Source of the DNA: JAGGTJ01 sp964457545
GTDB taxonomy: Bacteria > Desulfobacterota > DSM-4660 > Desulfatiglandales > Desulfatiglandaceae
Length of the DNA: 64,000 nucleotides
NCBI GenBank assembly: GCA_964457545.1
Contig: CAYWEN010000010.1
Location: 186,001-250,000 of the forward strand
Direction: 5' to 3'
Part shown: one piece after another, positions 37,535 to 47,289 of the stretch
Position numbering within the stretch: position 1 is the stretch's first letter
How the letters are laid out: every line of letters begins with the position of its first letter
The notes under the pieces: model-generated
Seen by the model: only the letters and a program-made list of their open reading frames with translations
Told to the model about the DNA's origin: nothing
Databases searched by the model: none
Made by a program: the position numbers and the translations under genes

Positions 37535-37892
37535 CATACCCGGTTGCGACATAATAAAATAAATATGGCAAGCGGTATTGCACATCTGTTAGTGCAATGA
37601 ATAGGTTGAAAATGTCACGTTATCTGTTATATATTATTTAATCCTCATGTATAAACGGCTGTTTTGTCCATGTTGTTATGTTCGGACCCTCTTAAGATAC
37701 ATTTCTGCGGTTAAGATTTTCGTCTGCCTTGAACTTGAACAGAGCTGAACATTATGCATAAGGTGTTGTTTCCTGTGTCTTATGTCTTATCCGGTTCTTG
37801 CCAGAGGTGTTTGTGCAAAAACCGGCATGCCCGGTCCTGAAATACGGCATGGCCGGCTTCAAACATTCCTGCTATCCCACATAAAAGATACA

Positions 37893-37924
37893 GGCAACAG
37901 CTCAACGAAAGGGCGGCAGGAGAT
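37893..37924 (+). repeat. dispersed repeat, partial copy E (left arm only)
   Basis: GCAACAGCTCAACGA followed by AAGGGCGGCAGGAGATT, a diverged match to copy D and to the left arm of copy C. The TACGTTCGCTG core is absent. Confidence 0.5.
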
Positions 37925-38041
37925 TTTTTTTGTGATGTTTTTCCCTTTGTTTTGCTGGGCTTGTATATATACAGCCTGGTTTCCGGACAGGATTGGCGTA
38001 TGTTTGCCCGGAAATTATACAGATAAGGATTTTACTTTGCA

Positions 38042-38767
38042 ATGACCTATACACTATTGAATGAATTTCATTTTGAAGAACTCTCAAAACTGCTTGATTA
38101 CAGGTTCAGGAATTCCCGGCTGCTTGTTCAGGCATTCAGACATTCATCCTATGCAAACGAGCATGGAGAAAACAGTCTTATAAACAATGAACGTCTTGAA
38201 TTTCTTGGAGATGCAGCCCTTGACCTTGCCATAAGCGATATGCTGATGGAACGTTTTCCAGATGCAAGGGAAGGAGACCTGTCCAAATACAGGGCCATAC
38301 TTGTGGATGAAACAGGTCTTTATGCCGTTGCACTTGAACTGAACCTTGGCAATTATCTGCTTCTTGGCAAAGGTGAAGAAAAGACCGGGGGCAGGCAAAA
38401 GCCGTCAATATTGGCCAATACTGTTGAGGCAATTATAGGCGCCATTTACCTTGATGCGGGTTTTGATGTGACAAAGAAGATTGTAAGACGCCTTTTTGCA
38501 CATTATATTGACCAGTTGGAAACAGAACACATAACCCATGATTTCAAATCCATTCTTCAGGAATATACTCAGCATGTCTTTAAAACCTTGCCAGAATACA
38601 AACTAATAAAGGAGATTGGTCCGCCCCATAACAAGATTTTCAGGATGTCATTGATCCTTAGAGATGTAACCCTTGCTGAGGCAGAGGGTAAAAGCAAAAA
38701 AGAGGCTGAGCAGAATGTAGCACGGGAGGCACTTCTTTGTCTGCAAAACAATCAAGACATCTTATAG
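38042..38767 (+). CDS. rnc: ribonuclease III
   Basis: 241 residues. The catalytic signature NERLEFLGDAALDL and the second-site EAIIGAIYLDAG precede a C-terminal double-stranded RNA-binding domain (KSILQEYTQ ... KKEAEQNVAREALLCL). It cuts double-stranded RNA in rRNA precursors and mRNA. Start ATG 38042; no strong ribosome site. The last 31 bases overlap the next gene, which with era makes the common rnc-era neighbourhood. Confidence 0.97.
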   Translation: MTYTLLNEFHFEELSKLLDYRFRNSRLLVQAFRHSSYANEHGENSLINNERLEFLGDAALDLAISDMLMERFPDAREGDLSKYRAILVDETGLYAVALELNLGNYLLLGKGEEKTGGRQKPSILANTVEAIIGAIYLDAGFDVTKKIVRRLFAHYIDQLETEHITHDFKSILQEYTQHVFKTLPEYKLIKEIGPPHNKIFRMSLILRDVTLAEAEGKSKKEAEQNVAREALLCLQNNQDIL

Positions 38768-39765
38768 TCCCTGTTTTTATTCCCCATAAAGGTTGTCCCC
38801 ACAGATGTCTTTTTTGTGAGCAGGAAAGGATAACCTCGGAAAAATCCACCGGGATTACTCCTGATCATGTAAAAGATATCCTTGACACTGCCATACATGC
38901 AAGAGGTTTTGACCCTGACAGGAGACCTGAGATTGCATTTTACGGTGGAACATTTACAAACCTTCCTTTTGATCTTATGTCTCTTTTGCTTGAAACAGTA
39001 AGGCCGTACATAGAACAGGGCCTTTTTGCCTCTGTACGGGTTTCAACACGTCCCGATGCCATAGATAAAGACACCCTCCTGACAATGAAAGATTATGGCG
39101 TAAAAACCGTGGAGCTGGGGGTGCAGTCCATGGATGATAATATCCTTGCTCTCTCCCGCAGGGGACATACATCTGCTGATACTGTAAATGCCGTTCATGT
39201 CCTCAGGGATCTGGGCCTTGATGTGGGAATTCAGTTGATGCCGGGACTTCCCGGAGATTCAGAAGAAACCTTTCGTATCACTACCGAAAAGGTCAAGGCT
39301 CTTGCCCCGGACATGGTGAGGCTTTATCCCGCTCTTGTTATAAAAGGTACAGGACTCTTACAGCTTTATGAACAGGGATTGTACACACCCCTTGCTCTTG
39401 AAAGGGCCGTTGAGATATGTGCAGAGGCCTGCATGGATCTTGAGGCGGCAGGTATCCCTGTTATCAGGATGGGTCTTATGAGTTCCCCTTCTCTTCTTGA
39501 AGAGGGACAGATTGTGGATGGTCCATGGCACCCGGCCTTTGGTTTTCTTGTTCGTTCACTTATCTATCATAAGACAATAGAGAGATATCTTGACCTGCCG
39601 GCAGGAAAAACCGGCATAAAGATATTTGCAAAACCCGAAGATATGTCGCTGCTGAGAGGACACAAAAATTACGGAATAAAAAGAATAGAGGCCATGACAG
39701 GGAGAAAGATTACAGGACTGATACCTGATGAATCCCTTGATTATGGCACCATAAGGATTGAATAA
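38737..39765 (+). CDS. radical SAM protein, Elp3-related (YhcC-like)
   Basis: 342 residues. The radical SAM motif is CPHRCLFC (C-x3-C-x2-C), followed by FYGGTFTNLP (glycine-rich SAM site), VELGVQSMDDNIL and QLMPGLPGDS, all in order as in Elp3/HemN-like proteins. No HAT acetyltransferase domain is attached. The TTG start overlaps rnc by 31 bases, so coupled translation is likely. Substrate unknown; this gene commonly sits beside rnc and era in delta-group bacteria (recalled, not checked). Confidence 0.9.
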   Translation: MSAKQSRHLIVPVFIPHKGCPHRCLFCEQERITSEKSTGITPDHVKDILDTAIHARGFDPDRRPEIAFYGGTFTNLPFDLMSLLLETVRPYIEQGLFASVRVSTRPDAIDKDTLLTMKDYGVKTVELGVQSMDDNILALSRRGHTSADTVNAVHVLRDLGLDVGIQLMPGLPGDSEETFRITTEKVKALAPDMVRLYPALVIKGTGLLQLYEQGLYTPLALERAVEICAEACMDLEAAGIPVIRMGLMSSPSLLEEGQIVDGPWHPAFGFLVRSLIYHKTIERYLDLPAGKTGIKIFAKPEDMSLLRGHKNYGIKRIEAMTGRKITGLIPDESLDYGTIRIE

Positions 39766-39767
39766 AG

Positions 39768-40652
39768 TTGGCTTTTTTATCCGGTTTTATTGCCATCATT
39801 GGTCTGCCCAATGTGGGCAAGTCTACACTGTTGAATCAGATTCTTCACAGAAAGGTTGCCATAGTGACCCCCAAGCCACAGACTACGAGAAATCGTGTGC
39901 TTGGCATATACCATGGCCAGGGGTTTCAAATGGTTTTTATAGATACCCCGGGAATCCATAAAACAGGCACGGCCCTTCACCGCAGCATGGTGGAATCTGC
40001 CATGGCAACGTTACAGGAAGTGGATACAATTCTGTTGATGGTGGATCCAAGGCACAGACATCCTCCTGTTCCGGCCTTGATTATGAACAAGCTGAAAGCC
40101 GTAAAAAAGCGATGTATTGCTGCAATAAACAAGATTGATCTGATTAAAAAAGACAGACTTCTTCCCCTGATAGGCTGGTTGCAGCAGGAGGGGAATTTTG
40201 ATGCCATTGTTCCCATATCCGCCCTGAAGGCTGACGGGATCAATCTCCTTATGGCAGAACTTAAAAAGGGGTTGCAGCCAGGCCCCCGTTTTTTCCCTGA
40301 GGACATGGTGACAGATCAGTCACGGGCATTTTTGATTGCTGAAATTATCAGAGAAAAGATATACTATCTTACAAGAGAGGAAATACCGTATTCATCGGCC
40401 GTAACAACAGATCGTCTTGATTATGATTCTGAAAAGAATCTGCTTTATGTTTCTGCACGTATTCATGTTGAAACCGAGTTTCAGAAAAAGATCTTGGTTG
40501 GAAAAAGGGGCAGGATGATAAAATCCATAGGAACAGCAGCAAGGCTTGAACTGGAAAAACTTTTCGATTTCAGGGTTTATCTGGATCTTTTTGTCAGGGT
40601 AGAAAAAAACTGGAGCAAGAACACATCTGCGTTAAGGAGGCTGGGATACTGA
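39768..40652 (+). CDS. era: GTPase Era
   Basis: 294 residues. G1 GLPNVGKSTLLN, switch I with TTRNRVLG, G3 DTPGIH, G4 NKID and G5 ISAL are followed by a C-terminal KH domain (VGKRGRMIKSIGTAARLELEKLF). It assists 16S rRNA maturation and 30S assembly. The start is TTG, two bases after the preceding stop; no ATG is available before the G1 loop. Confidence 0.97.
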   Translation: MAFLSGFIAIIGLPNVGKSTLLNQILHRKVAIVTPKPQTTRNRVLGIYHGQGFQMVFIDTPGIHKTGTALHRSMVESAMATLQEVDTILLMVDPRHRHPPVPALIMNKLKAVKKRCIAAINKIDLIKKDRLLPLIGWLQQEGNFDAIVPISALKADGINLLMAELKKGLQPGPRFFPEDMVTDQSRAFLIAEIIREKIYYLTREEIPYSSAVTTDRLDYDSEKNLLYVSARIHVETEFQKKILVGKRGRMIKSIGTAARLELEKLFDFRVYLDLFVRVEKNWSKNTSALRRLGY

Positions 40653-40768
40653 TCCTTTAGCCCTTTGCACGATCTCTTGTTTTGCCCGGTTTGTTTATAG
40701 GCCGGCAGGGGCAAGGATCTGCAAACCTTGCCTTTGCCCTGAATTTATTTGCAGGAAGAAACTGTTTA

Positions 40769-41776
40769 ATGATAAAAAAAACAGGTATATTTTTTGTCTT
40801 AATTGCCTTTGTGGCCTTTTTTGCCGTGAAGTTTGAGCGTTACCTGTCAACTCCTGCAAAAACAGGGGGCAAGGTTACTACCATAGTAATCAAACATGGA
40901 TCAACCTTTAACAACGTCGTTGATTTGCTTCTGGCAAGGGGTGTTGTTACAGAGAAAACCCTCTTTGTGCTCTGGGCCAGATTTATGGGGTATGACAAGA
41001 AGATAAGGGCCGGAGAATACAGGTTAAGCCCTGGCATGTCTCCCGTTGCAATCATGAAGATCCTGACCTCCGGCGCTGTTTTTCTTCATTCAGTTACTGT
41101 GCCTGAGGGATTCACCGTAAGACAGATAGGCAGGCTGCTCGAAAAAAAGGGAATAACCAATGGAAACGACTTTTATGTTATTGCCCATGATCCTGAAGTT
41201 GTAAGGCATTATCATCTGTCTGCACCCTCTCTTGAGGGCTTTTTATACCCTGATACATACAGATTTCATCAAAAAACATCTCCGCAAACAGTTATAGATG
41301 TGATGGTACATCATTTTTTTGATACTGTTGCGCCGTTCAAAAAAGATATAGAGAAAACCGGCATGACCCTGGAACAGGTTGTAACCCTTGCATCCATAGT
41401 GGAAAAGGAAAGTGCCTGTGACAGGGAACGTCCGATTATCGCAAATGTTTTCCTTAATCGCCTTAAAAAAGGTATGCGTCTTGAAAGCGATCCTACCGTG
41501 ATATATGGTATCAGCAATTTTGACGGTAATATTACAAAACAGGACCTGCTCAAACCTACAGCATACAATACATATATTATCAGGGGACTGCCACCAGGAC
41601 CTATTGCAAATCCTGGAATAGGATCCATAAAGGCCGTTATATTTCCTGCTCACACCAATTATCTTTATTTTGTTTCAAAAAACAACGGATCTCATTATTT
41701 TTCAAAAAGTTTTTCAGAACATAGAAAGGCAGTTTACCGTTATCAAAAGAGGCACAGAACAAAAAGATCCCCTTAA
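40769..41776 (+). CDS. mltG: endolytic murein transglycosylase
   Basis: About 335 residues. One N-terminal membrane helix (about 4-22), a LysM-like region, then the YceG catalytic domain: LEGFLYPDTYRF, ASIVEKES (catalytic Glu), ANVFLNRL, and YNTYIIRGLPPGPIANPG. It cleaves nascent peptidoglycan glycan strands at the inner membrane. ATG at 40769 (MIKKTGIFF) starts directly at the helix; an earlier in-frame start at 40682 adds an unlikely tail. Ribosome site weak. Confidence 0.93.
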   Translation: MIKKTGIFFVLIAFVAFFAVKFERYLSTPAKTGGKVTTIVIKHGSTFNNVVDLLLARGVVTEKTLFVLWARFMGYDKKIRAGEYRLSPGMSPVAIMKILTSGAVFLHSVTVPEGFTVRQIGRLLEKKGITNGNDFYVIAHDPEVVRHYHLSAPSLEGFLYPDTYRFHQKTSPQTVIDVMVHHFFDTVAPFKKDIEKTGMTLEQVVTLASIVEKESACDRERPIIANVFLNRLKKGMRLESDPTVIYGISNFDGNITKQDLLKPTAYNTYIIRGLPPGPIANPGIGSIKAVIFPAHTNYLYFVSKNNGSHYFSKSFSEHRKAVYRYQKRHRTKRSP

Positions 41777-41887
41777 GCCGGCATATCAGGGACATGTGTG
41801 TTCTTATATGACACTGCCTTTCAATTTGTTTGATATTGCGGTATTCGTTAATACCCATAACCAACGGGTCTCAAAAGGGATAAAAAG

Positions 41888-43582
41888 ATGCCTTCACAGC
41901 AAAATGATCTGTCTTCCGCCAATTTTATACAGGAAATAATAGATAACGATCTCAAATCCGGCAAATACAACGGCAAGGTACATACCCGGTTCCCTCCGGA
42001 ACCAAACGGATACCTTCATATAGGGCATGCCAAGTCCATATGTCTGAATTTTGGTCTGGCATTACAGTATAATGGTTTCTGCAATCTCAGGTTTGATGAT
42101 ACCAATCCTCTTAAGGAAGAAGCCGAATATGTTGAGTCTATCAAGACGGATATAAAATGGCTCGGCTTTGACTGGAGGGATCGTCTGTTTTACACATCTG
42201 ACTATTTCGACAAACTTTATGAGTATGCAATTCAGCTTGTAAGGGACGGGAATGCCTATGTGTGCGATCTGACTGCGGATCAGATAAGACAATATCGGGG
42301 AACATTCAAGACGCCAGGCAAAAACAGTCCCTTCCGTTCACGTTCGGTGGATGAAAATCTTGACCTTTTTATCCGTATGAAAGAGGGTGAGTTTCAGAAT
42401 GGAGAAAAGGTGTTGCGTGCAAAGATAGATATGTCATCACCCAATCTTAATATGAGGGATCCTGTTCTGTACCGTATTCTTCATGAAACCCATCACAGAA
42501 CCGGAGATGCCTGGTGCATATATCCCACCTATGATTTTGCCCATTGTATTTCAGATTCCATAGAAGGGATAACCCATTCAATCTGCACCCTTGAGTTTGA
42601 AGATCACAGACCTCTGTATGACTGGGTGCTTGATACGCTTGGGATCTATCATCCTCAGCAGATAGAATTTGCCCGTCTGAATCTCTCCAATACCGTCATG
42701 AGCAAAAGAAAGCTTCATGACCTGGTGGAGCAGGGCATTGTTACAGGCTGGGATGACCCCAGAATGCCTACTCTTTCCGGTTTGAGAAGACGTGGATACA
42801 CACCTGAAGCCGTGAGGAATTTTTGTGATCGTATTGGGGTGGCAAAAAGGAACAGCATCGTGGATGTGGCCCTTCTGGAACACTGTATCAGGGAGAATTT
42901 GAACAAAACTGCAATGCGTGTAATGGGAGTTTTAAACCCGTTAAAGGTGGTTATCGTAAACTACCCTGATGACAGGGAAGAAGAGCTTGATGCCACAAAT
43001 AACCCGGAAGATCCCCATATGGGAACCCGCAAGGTTCCTTTTTCAAGGGTAATATATATAGAACAGGATGATTTCCTTGAAAATCCGCCCAAAAAGTTTT
43101 TTCGTCTTGCATTAGGCAGGGAAGTTCGCCTGAGATATGCCTATTATGTGCGATGTGTTGATGTCATAAAGGATAGCAATACCGGAGAAATCATTGAAAT
43201 ACACTGTACATATGATCCTGAAACAAGAGGAGGAAGTTCTCCTGACGGACGCAAGGTTAAAGGAACCATACACTGGGTGTCTGCTGCCCATGCCTTTGAT
43301 GCAAAAGTACGGCTGTATGATCATCTCTTTAAGGAAAAGGGGCCTGATAATGATGGGAAATCCAATGATATGATTCTGAATGAGAATTCATTGATCACCC
43401 TGCATTCGTGCAAACTGGAACCATGTTTAAGGGAAGTAAAGGGAGGAGATATCTTTCAGTTTGAGAGGATTGGCTATTTTTGTGTGGACAATAAGGACTC
43501 ATCTCCGGGTCATCCTGTTTTTAACCGGATCGTTACCCTGAGAGATTCATGGAAAAAGATCAGAAACAGGCAGAAACAGTAA
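41888..43582 (+). CDS. glnS: glutaminyl-tRNA synthetase
   Basis: 564 residues, normal length. Class I motifs GYLHIGHAKS (HIGH) and NTVMSKRKL (KMSKS variant) are present; FPPEPNGYLHIG and the anticodon-binding beta-barrels with a C-terminal NRIVTLRDSW complete it. It charges tRNA-Gln directly, so this organism does not rely solely on the GatCAB route. The ATG lacks a strong Shine-Dalgarno (GGGATAAAAAG). Confidence 0.97.
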   Translation: MPSQQNDLSSANFIQEIIDNDLKSGKYNGKVHTRFPPEPNGYLHIGHAKSICLNFGLALQYNGFCNLRFDDTNPLKEEAEYVESIKTDIKWLGFDWRDRLFYTSDYFDKLYEYAIQLVRDGNAYVCDLTADQIRQYRGTFKTPGKNSPFRSRSVDENLDLFIRMKEGEFQNGEKVLRAKIDMSSPNLNMRDPVLYRILHETHHRTGDAWCIYPTYDFAHCISDSIEGITHSICTLEFEDHRPLYDWVLDTLGIYHPQQIEFARLNLSNTVMSKRKLHDLVEQGIVTGWDDPRMPTLSGLRRRGYTPEAVRNFCDRIGVAKRNSIVDVALLEHCIRENLNKTAMRVMGVLNPLKVVIVNYPDDREEELDATNNPEDPHMGTRKVPFSRVIYIEQDDFLENPPKKFFRLALGREVRLRYAYYVRCVDVIKDSNTGEIIEIHCTYDPETRGGSSPDGRKVKGTIHWVSAAHAFDAKVRLYDHLFKEKGPDNDGKSNDMILNENSLITLHSCKLEPCLREVKGGDIFQFERIGYFCVDNKDSSPGHPVFNRIVTLRDSWKKIRNRQKQ

Positions 43583-43715
43583 GATTTACAGATTGTCTGT
43601 CTTTTGGGAAATCATAACTTGAAAACAATGGGCATTTTTGAACAGGCCCAAACAGATTCTTAGGAAGTGCCTGTCTGCAAACCAGTTCCGGGCACTAAGG
43701 GAGAGTATATAAACC

Positions 43716-45005
43716 ATGTCTAATGCAGTAGTTGTAGGAACTCAATGGGGTGACGAGGGCAAGGGTAAGATCGTAGATCTTTTAACAGCAAGGGCAGATG
43801 TGGTAGTCAGGTTTCAGGGAGGAAACAATGCCGGACATACCCTTGTTGTGAATGGAAGACAGTTTGTTTGCCATATAATTCCATCAGGTATTCTTAATGA
43901 AAACAAAAGATGTATGATAGGCAATGGTCTTGTTGTTGACCCTGAGGTCCTGATTGAAGAAATAAACGGGCTTGCCGCCCTTGGTGTAGATGTAGGGCCG
44001 GACAGGCTTGTGTTGAGTGACAAGGCTCATATAATCATGCCGTACCACAGGGCAATAGATCTGGCCCGGGAAAAGGCCAAAGGAAAGGGAAAAATAGGAA
44101 CAACAGGACGAGGGATAGGTCCATGTTATGAAGACAAGGTTAATCGTACAGGAGTAAGGGCAGGAGATCTCGTCGATCATGAGTTGCTGGAAGAGAAAAT
44201 AAGGATAAATCTGAGGGAAAAGAACTTTTATCTCACCAAACTTTTAAATGCCGAACCTGTTGAATGGCGTTCTGTCCTCCATGATTATCTTGTCTTTGCT
44301 GAAAGGCTTTCTCCTTTTATAAAAGATGTATCCATGGAACTGGACAGGGAGATTGCCTCCGGAAAGAACATACTCTTTGAAGGGGCACAGGGAACTCATC
44401 TTGATATTGATCATGGAACATATCCGTTTGTTACATCTTCCAATACAATAGCGGGCAATGCCAGCGCAGGGACAGGAGTCGGACCAGGACAGCTTCATCA
44501 TGTTGTAGGGATTGTAAAGGCATATACCACACGCGTAGGTGCCGGACCATTTGTTACAGAACTGACAGACAATACAGGTGATTACATCCAGAAAAAGGGG
44601 ATGGAATTTGGTGCCACAACAGGCAGAAGACGCCGATGCGGCTGGCTGGACCTTGTTATTGTTAAAGATTCCAAAAGGATCAATGGGCTTGACAGCCTGG
44701 CCCTGACCAAACTGGACGTGCTTGCCGGCCTTGAAACTGTGAAGATTTGTGTGGGTTATGATACAGGTACAGAACAAATAAATCACAGGCCATCAAACCC
44801 GAAACAGATGATGACATGCCGGCCTGTTTATGAGGAGTTTGCCGGGTGGGACGGAGATATATCAGGGGCAAGAGACCTGAACCAGCTTCCAGCGGAAGCC
44901 CGCAGATACATAGAGGCTATTGAGGATATTACCAGCACCCCCATTTCAATAGTATCGGTAGGCCCTGGAAGGGAAGAGACCATTGTTGTGGATTTCCCCC
45001 TTTAG
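43716..45005 (+). CDS. purA: adenylosuccinate synthetase
   Basis: 429 residues, normal length. The P-loop GTQWGDEGKGKIVDLL, GGNNAGHTLV (catalytic His), IGTTGRGIGPCYEDK and FEGAQGTHLDIDHGTYPFVTSSN are the family signatures; it ends ISIVSVGPGREETI. It joins IMP and aspartate using GTP on the way to AMP. GGGAGAG precedes the ATG. A small unknown gene follows after 53 bases. Confidence 0.98.
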   Translation: MSNAVVVGTQWGDEGKGKIVDLLTARADVVVRFQGGNNAGHTLVVNGRQFVCHIIPSGILNENKRCMIGNGLVVDPEVLIEEINGLAALGVDVGPDRLVLSDKAHIIMPYHRAIDLAREKAKGKGKIGTTGRGIGPCYEDKVNRTGVRAGDLVDHELLEEKIRINLREKNFYLTKLLNAEPVEWRSVLHDYLVFAERLSPFIKDVSMELDREIASGKNILFEGAQGTHLDIDHGTYPFVTSSNTIAGNASAGTGVGPGQLHHVVGIVKAYTTRVGAGPFVTELTDNTGDYIQKKGMEFGATTGRRRRCGWLDLVIVKDSKRINGLDSLALTKLDVLAGLETVKICVGYDTGTEQINHRPSNPKQMMTCRPVYEEFAGWDGDISGARDLNQLPAEARRYIEAIEDITSTPISIVSVGPGREETIVVDFPL

Positions 45006-45058
45006 AACTGTTTTTTTGCTTGATCTGACAAGATCTTAACACAATTCAGGAGAAGGAC

Positions 45059-45421
45059 ATGTCAAAACAGATTTCTTTTACAAAATATGAGCATCAAATT
45101 GTCCCGGAGTTCAGGGAAAAGATAAACAAGGCAGAATCCCCTGAAGATGTAAGGGCTTCTTTTTCTTATACCGTGAGGGAACTTTTTGATAATATTTTTA
45201 AAGACAGGATTACTGTAACTGACGATGATATTATTCTTGTACCGGATAAAGATCAACAGTACATGTTCAGTGATCAATTAAAATCCCGGTCTGATTTTAC
45301 AAGTGTATGGGAAAATTCCGACTTGCCCCGTCTTGTACAAGACCTGGCCAGTTCTGCTGTCAGACGTTATAAACATCTTGAAAAACATCCTGAAAGGACT
45401 GAATCAAAGATTCGCATGTAG
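45059..45421 (+). CDS. hypothetical protein after purA
   Basis: 120 residues, soluble, helical and charged; no signal peptide or known motif (SFTKYEHQIVPEFREKINKAES at the start). AGGAGAAGG precedes the ATG at good distance, so it is translated. It probably shares the purA transcript. No function can be given. Confidence 0.8.
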   Translation: MSKQISFTKYEHQIVPEFREKINKAESPEDVRASFSYTVRELFDNIFKDRITVTDDDIILVPDKDQQYMFSDQLKSRSDFTSVWENSDLPRLVQDLASSAVRRYKHLEKHPERTESKIRM

Positions 45422-45503
45422 CAAATGCACGGTGTGTTTGGATACATGCCCTATGGTCTGCAAAATGATACAGGCCATAGGCGGCAACCATGATTTCCTG
45501 CAA

Positions 45504-47093
45504 TTACTGAATGTTACGCTGTTTTTTTTGAGTACCTGAATATCTGCTGGCTGCTTTTTTATGTTCCTGCTGTCTGCTTTGATATTCACTTCGACCAGGA
45601 ATATTGTGGTTATTGGTTTTCCATGGCCTTGAAGATATCCATAGCCCTGCAATAAGGGTCAACATCACCCAATCCCTGCCTATCATAATGATTGATACCC
45701 ATGAGTAGTCTCTGTATGGCTTGCTAAGTTCCACATAAATATCTCCCGCAAGGATTATGCCAAGTGTCAGAGGAATAAAATATCTTATAAGTCCGTTCCA
45801 CCATTTCCCGAGTCTGATGGAGGAAATCCTGTTTATGTGTTTCCTGATTATATCAAGCTGAAACAACCATCCCACCAGAATACATTCAAATATACCAACC
45901 ACGACAAGACCGTAATGGGTAATAAAGTGATCCAGTATGTCAAGCCAGTACAGACCCGCCTGAGTGGTAAATACTGTGGAGCCTATAAATCCCATGATAC
46001 ATATGGTGCTGACAACGGCCTTTCTGTTGAAACCGAATTTGTCGATTATGGCTGCACTGAATGTTTCAACCATGGATATGGAAGATGATATACCTGCAAC
46101 AAAAAGGGAAAAAAAGAATATGGCTCCGAAGACTTCTCCACCAGGCATAAGAGATATGGCCTTTGGATAGGCTACAAAGGCAAGGCCTATAGTTTGCGAT
46201 ATGACCTTTGACAGGGGCTGATTTTGTGATGTAGCCATAAAACCGAGGACAGAGAAAACGGCAAATCCTGAAAATATTGAATATCCACAGTTTATTATGG
46301 CAGTAACAAACGCATTTTTTGTAATATTGGTTTTTGCAGGCAGATAACTTGCGTATGTTATCATTATTCCAAACCCAAGGCTCAAGGTAAAAAATATCTG
46401 ACTGAAGGCATCCACCCATACCTTTGGATTAACCAGTTTGCTGAAATCAGGGTTAAGATATGCCCTTATTCCTGTCATTGCCCCCTTAAGGGTGACTGCC
46501 CATGCAACCAGTATGGCTGTAAACACAAAAAGCATGGGCATAAAGATTTTATTTGCCAGTTCCAGTCCCTTTTTCACTCCCCTGTAGCTTATTATCCAGT
46601 TCAGAAACCAGACAACAACAAGACCCATAAATATTGGTGTCCGTATCTGACCAATGATCCCCGGGCCACCACTCACACACAGGAACTTTTTGAAAAAGAA
46701 CTGATTTGGATTTTCTCCCCATGCGAGCTTAAACGAAAGTATGAGATAATTAAGACACCAGGATATAATAACAGTATAATACAGTCCTATCCCGAACATT
46801 ACAAAGGTCACAGCCCACCATCCAAGCCACTCCCAGTTGGATTTTATCTTGTGACATGCCAGCGGAGCAGAACCCATACGTTCATGTCCCATGGCGAATT
46901 CAAGTATTAACAGAGGAATGCCTACAGTAAAAAGGGCAACAAGATAGGGTACAAGAAAGGCGCCTCCTCCGTTTTCATATACCATGTAACTGAATCGCCA
47001 GATGTTACCAAGACCTATTGCCGAACCTATGGCGGCAAGAACAAATCCAAGCTGACTGTTCCATTGTTCTCTTTTTTGTTCTCTTTTGATGAT
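45504..47093 (-). CDS. sodium-dependent symporter (NSS/SNF family) without a normal start codon
   Basis: The frame is NSS family throughout: TM1 is GFVLAAIGSAIGLGNIWRFSY (unwound GNIWRF Na+/substrate site), then YENGGGAFLVPYL and about ten more helices, ending in a charged tail. The first in-frame ATG (46985) lies after TM1, so it cannot be the true start. Upstream residues IIKREQKREQWNSQLG match the family N-terminus up to about 47093, where AGGAGG (47103-47098) sits at ribosome-site distance from two ATC codons. Alternatively GTG 47110 starts in another frame and a -1 shift at the A6 run (47072-47077) joins them. A sequencing indel is also possible. Substrate is probably an amino acid. Confidence 0.75.
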   Translation of the reverse strand: MIKREQKREQWNSQLGFVLAAIGSAIGLGNIWRFSYMVYENGGGAFLVPYLVALFTVGIPLLILEFAMGHERMGSAPLACHKIKSNWEWLGWWAVTFVMFGIGLYYTVIISWCLNYLILSFKLAWGENPNQFFFKKFLCVSGGPGIIGQIRTPIFMGLVVVWFLNWIISYRGVKKGLELANKIFMPMLFVFTAILVAWAVTLKGAMTGIRAYLNPDFSKLVNPKVWVDAFSQIFFTLSLGFGIMITYASYLPAKTNITKNAFVTAIINCGYSIFSGFAVFSVLGFMATSQNQPLSKVISQTIGLAFVAYPKAISLMPGGEVFGAIFFFSLFVAGISSSISMVETFSAAIIDKFGFNRKAVVSTICIMGFIGSTVFTTQAGLYWLDILDHFITHYGLVVVGIFECILVGWLFQLDIIRKHINRISSIRLGKWWNGLIRYFIPLTLGIILAGDIYVELSKPYRDYSWVSIIMIGRDWVMLTLIAGLWISSRPWKTNNHNIPGRSEYQSRQQEHKKAASRYSGTQKKQRNIQ

Positions 47094-47187
47094 GTTGCCT
47101 CCTGTTTCACAATTGCCTTTGTCTGTACACGGGTTATAAGACCCTTGCAGAACATTAAGGTTTATCCAGATAGTAAAAAAAGCGAGG

Positions 47188-47243
47188 AATCCTCCTGCTC
47201 CGGTGGTACGTTCGCTGTTATCCCCCTGTTGTTGAGCTGATAC
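47188..47243 (+). repeat. dispersed repeat, copy B (right part)
   Basis: Core CCGGTGGTACGTTCGCTG and right end GTTGTTGAGCTGATAC match copies A and C with few changes. The left inverted end is absent. It lies between the HD-GYP regulator and the symporter. Confidence 0.75.
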
Positions 47244-47289
47244 ACGGATAACGCATAGTCAGAGCACAGGGATCTCTGTAAGTAACAGT

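Larger units (their letters stand above)
37427..38041. other. 615-base divergent gap between the M48 gene and rnc
   Basis: Holds the hairpin at 37505-37534 and repeat copy E (37893-37924). An 87-codon plus frame (37782-38045) has no ribosome site and overlaps the repeat, so it is not called. Promoters for the two flanking genes should be here but no strong match was found. Confidence 0.5.

Noticed and set aside
37782..38045. 87-codon plus frame ahead of rnc
   Set aside because: Runs through repeat copy E, overlaps the rnc start and has no ribosome site.
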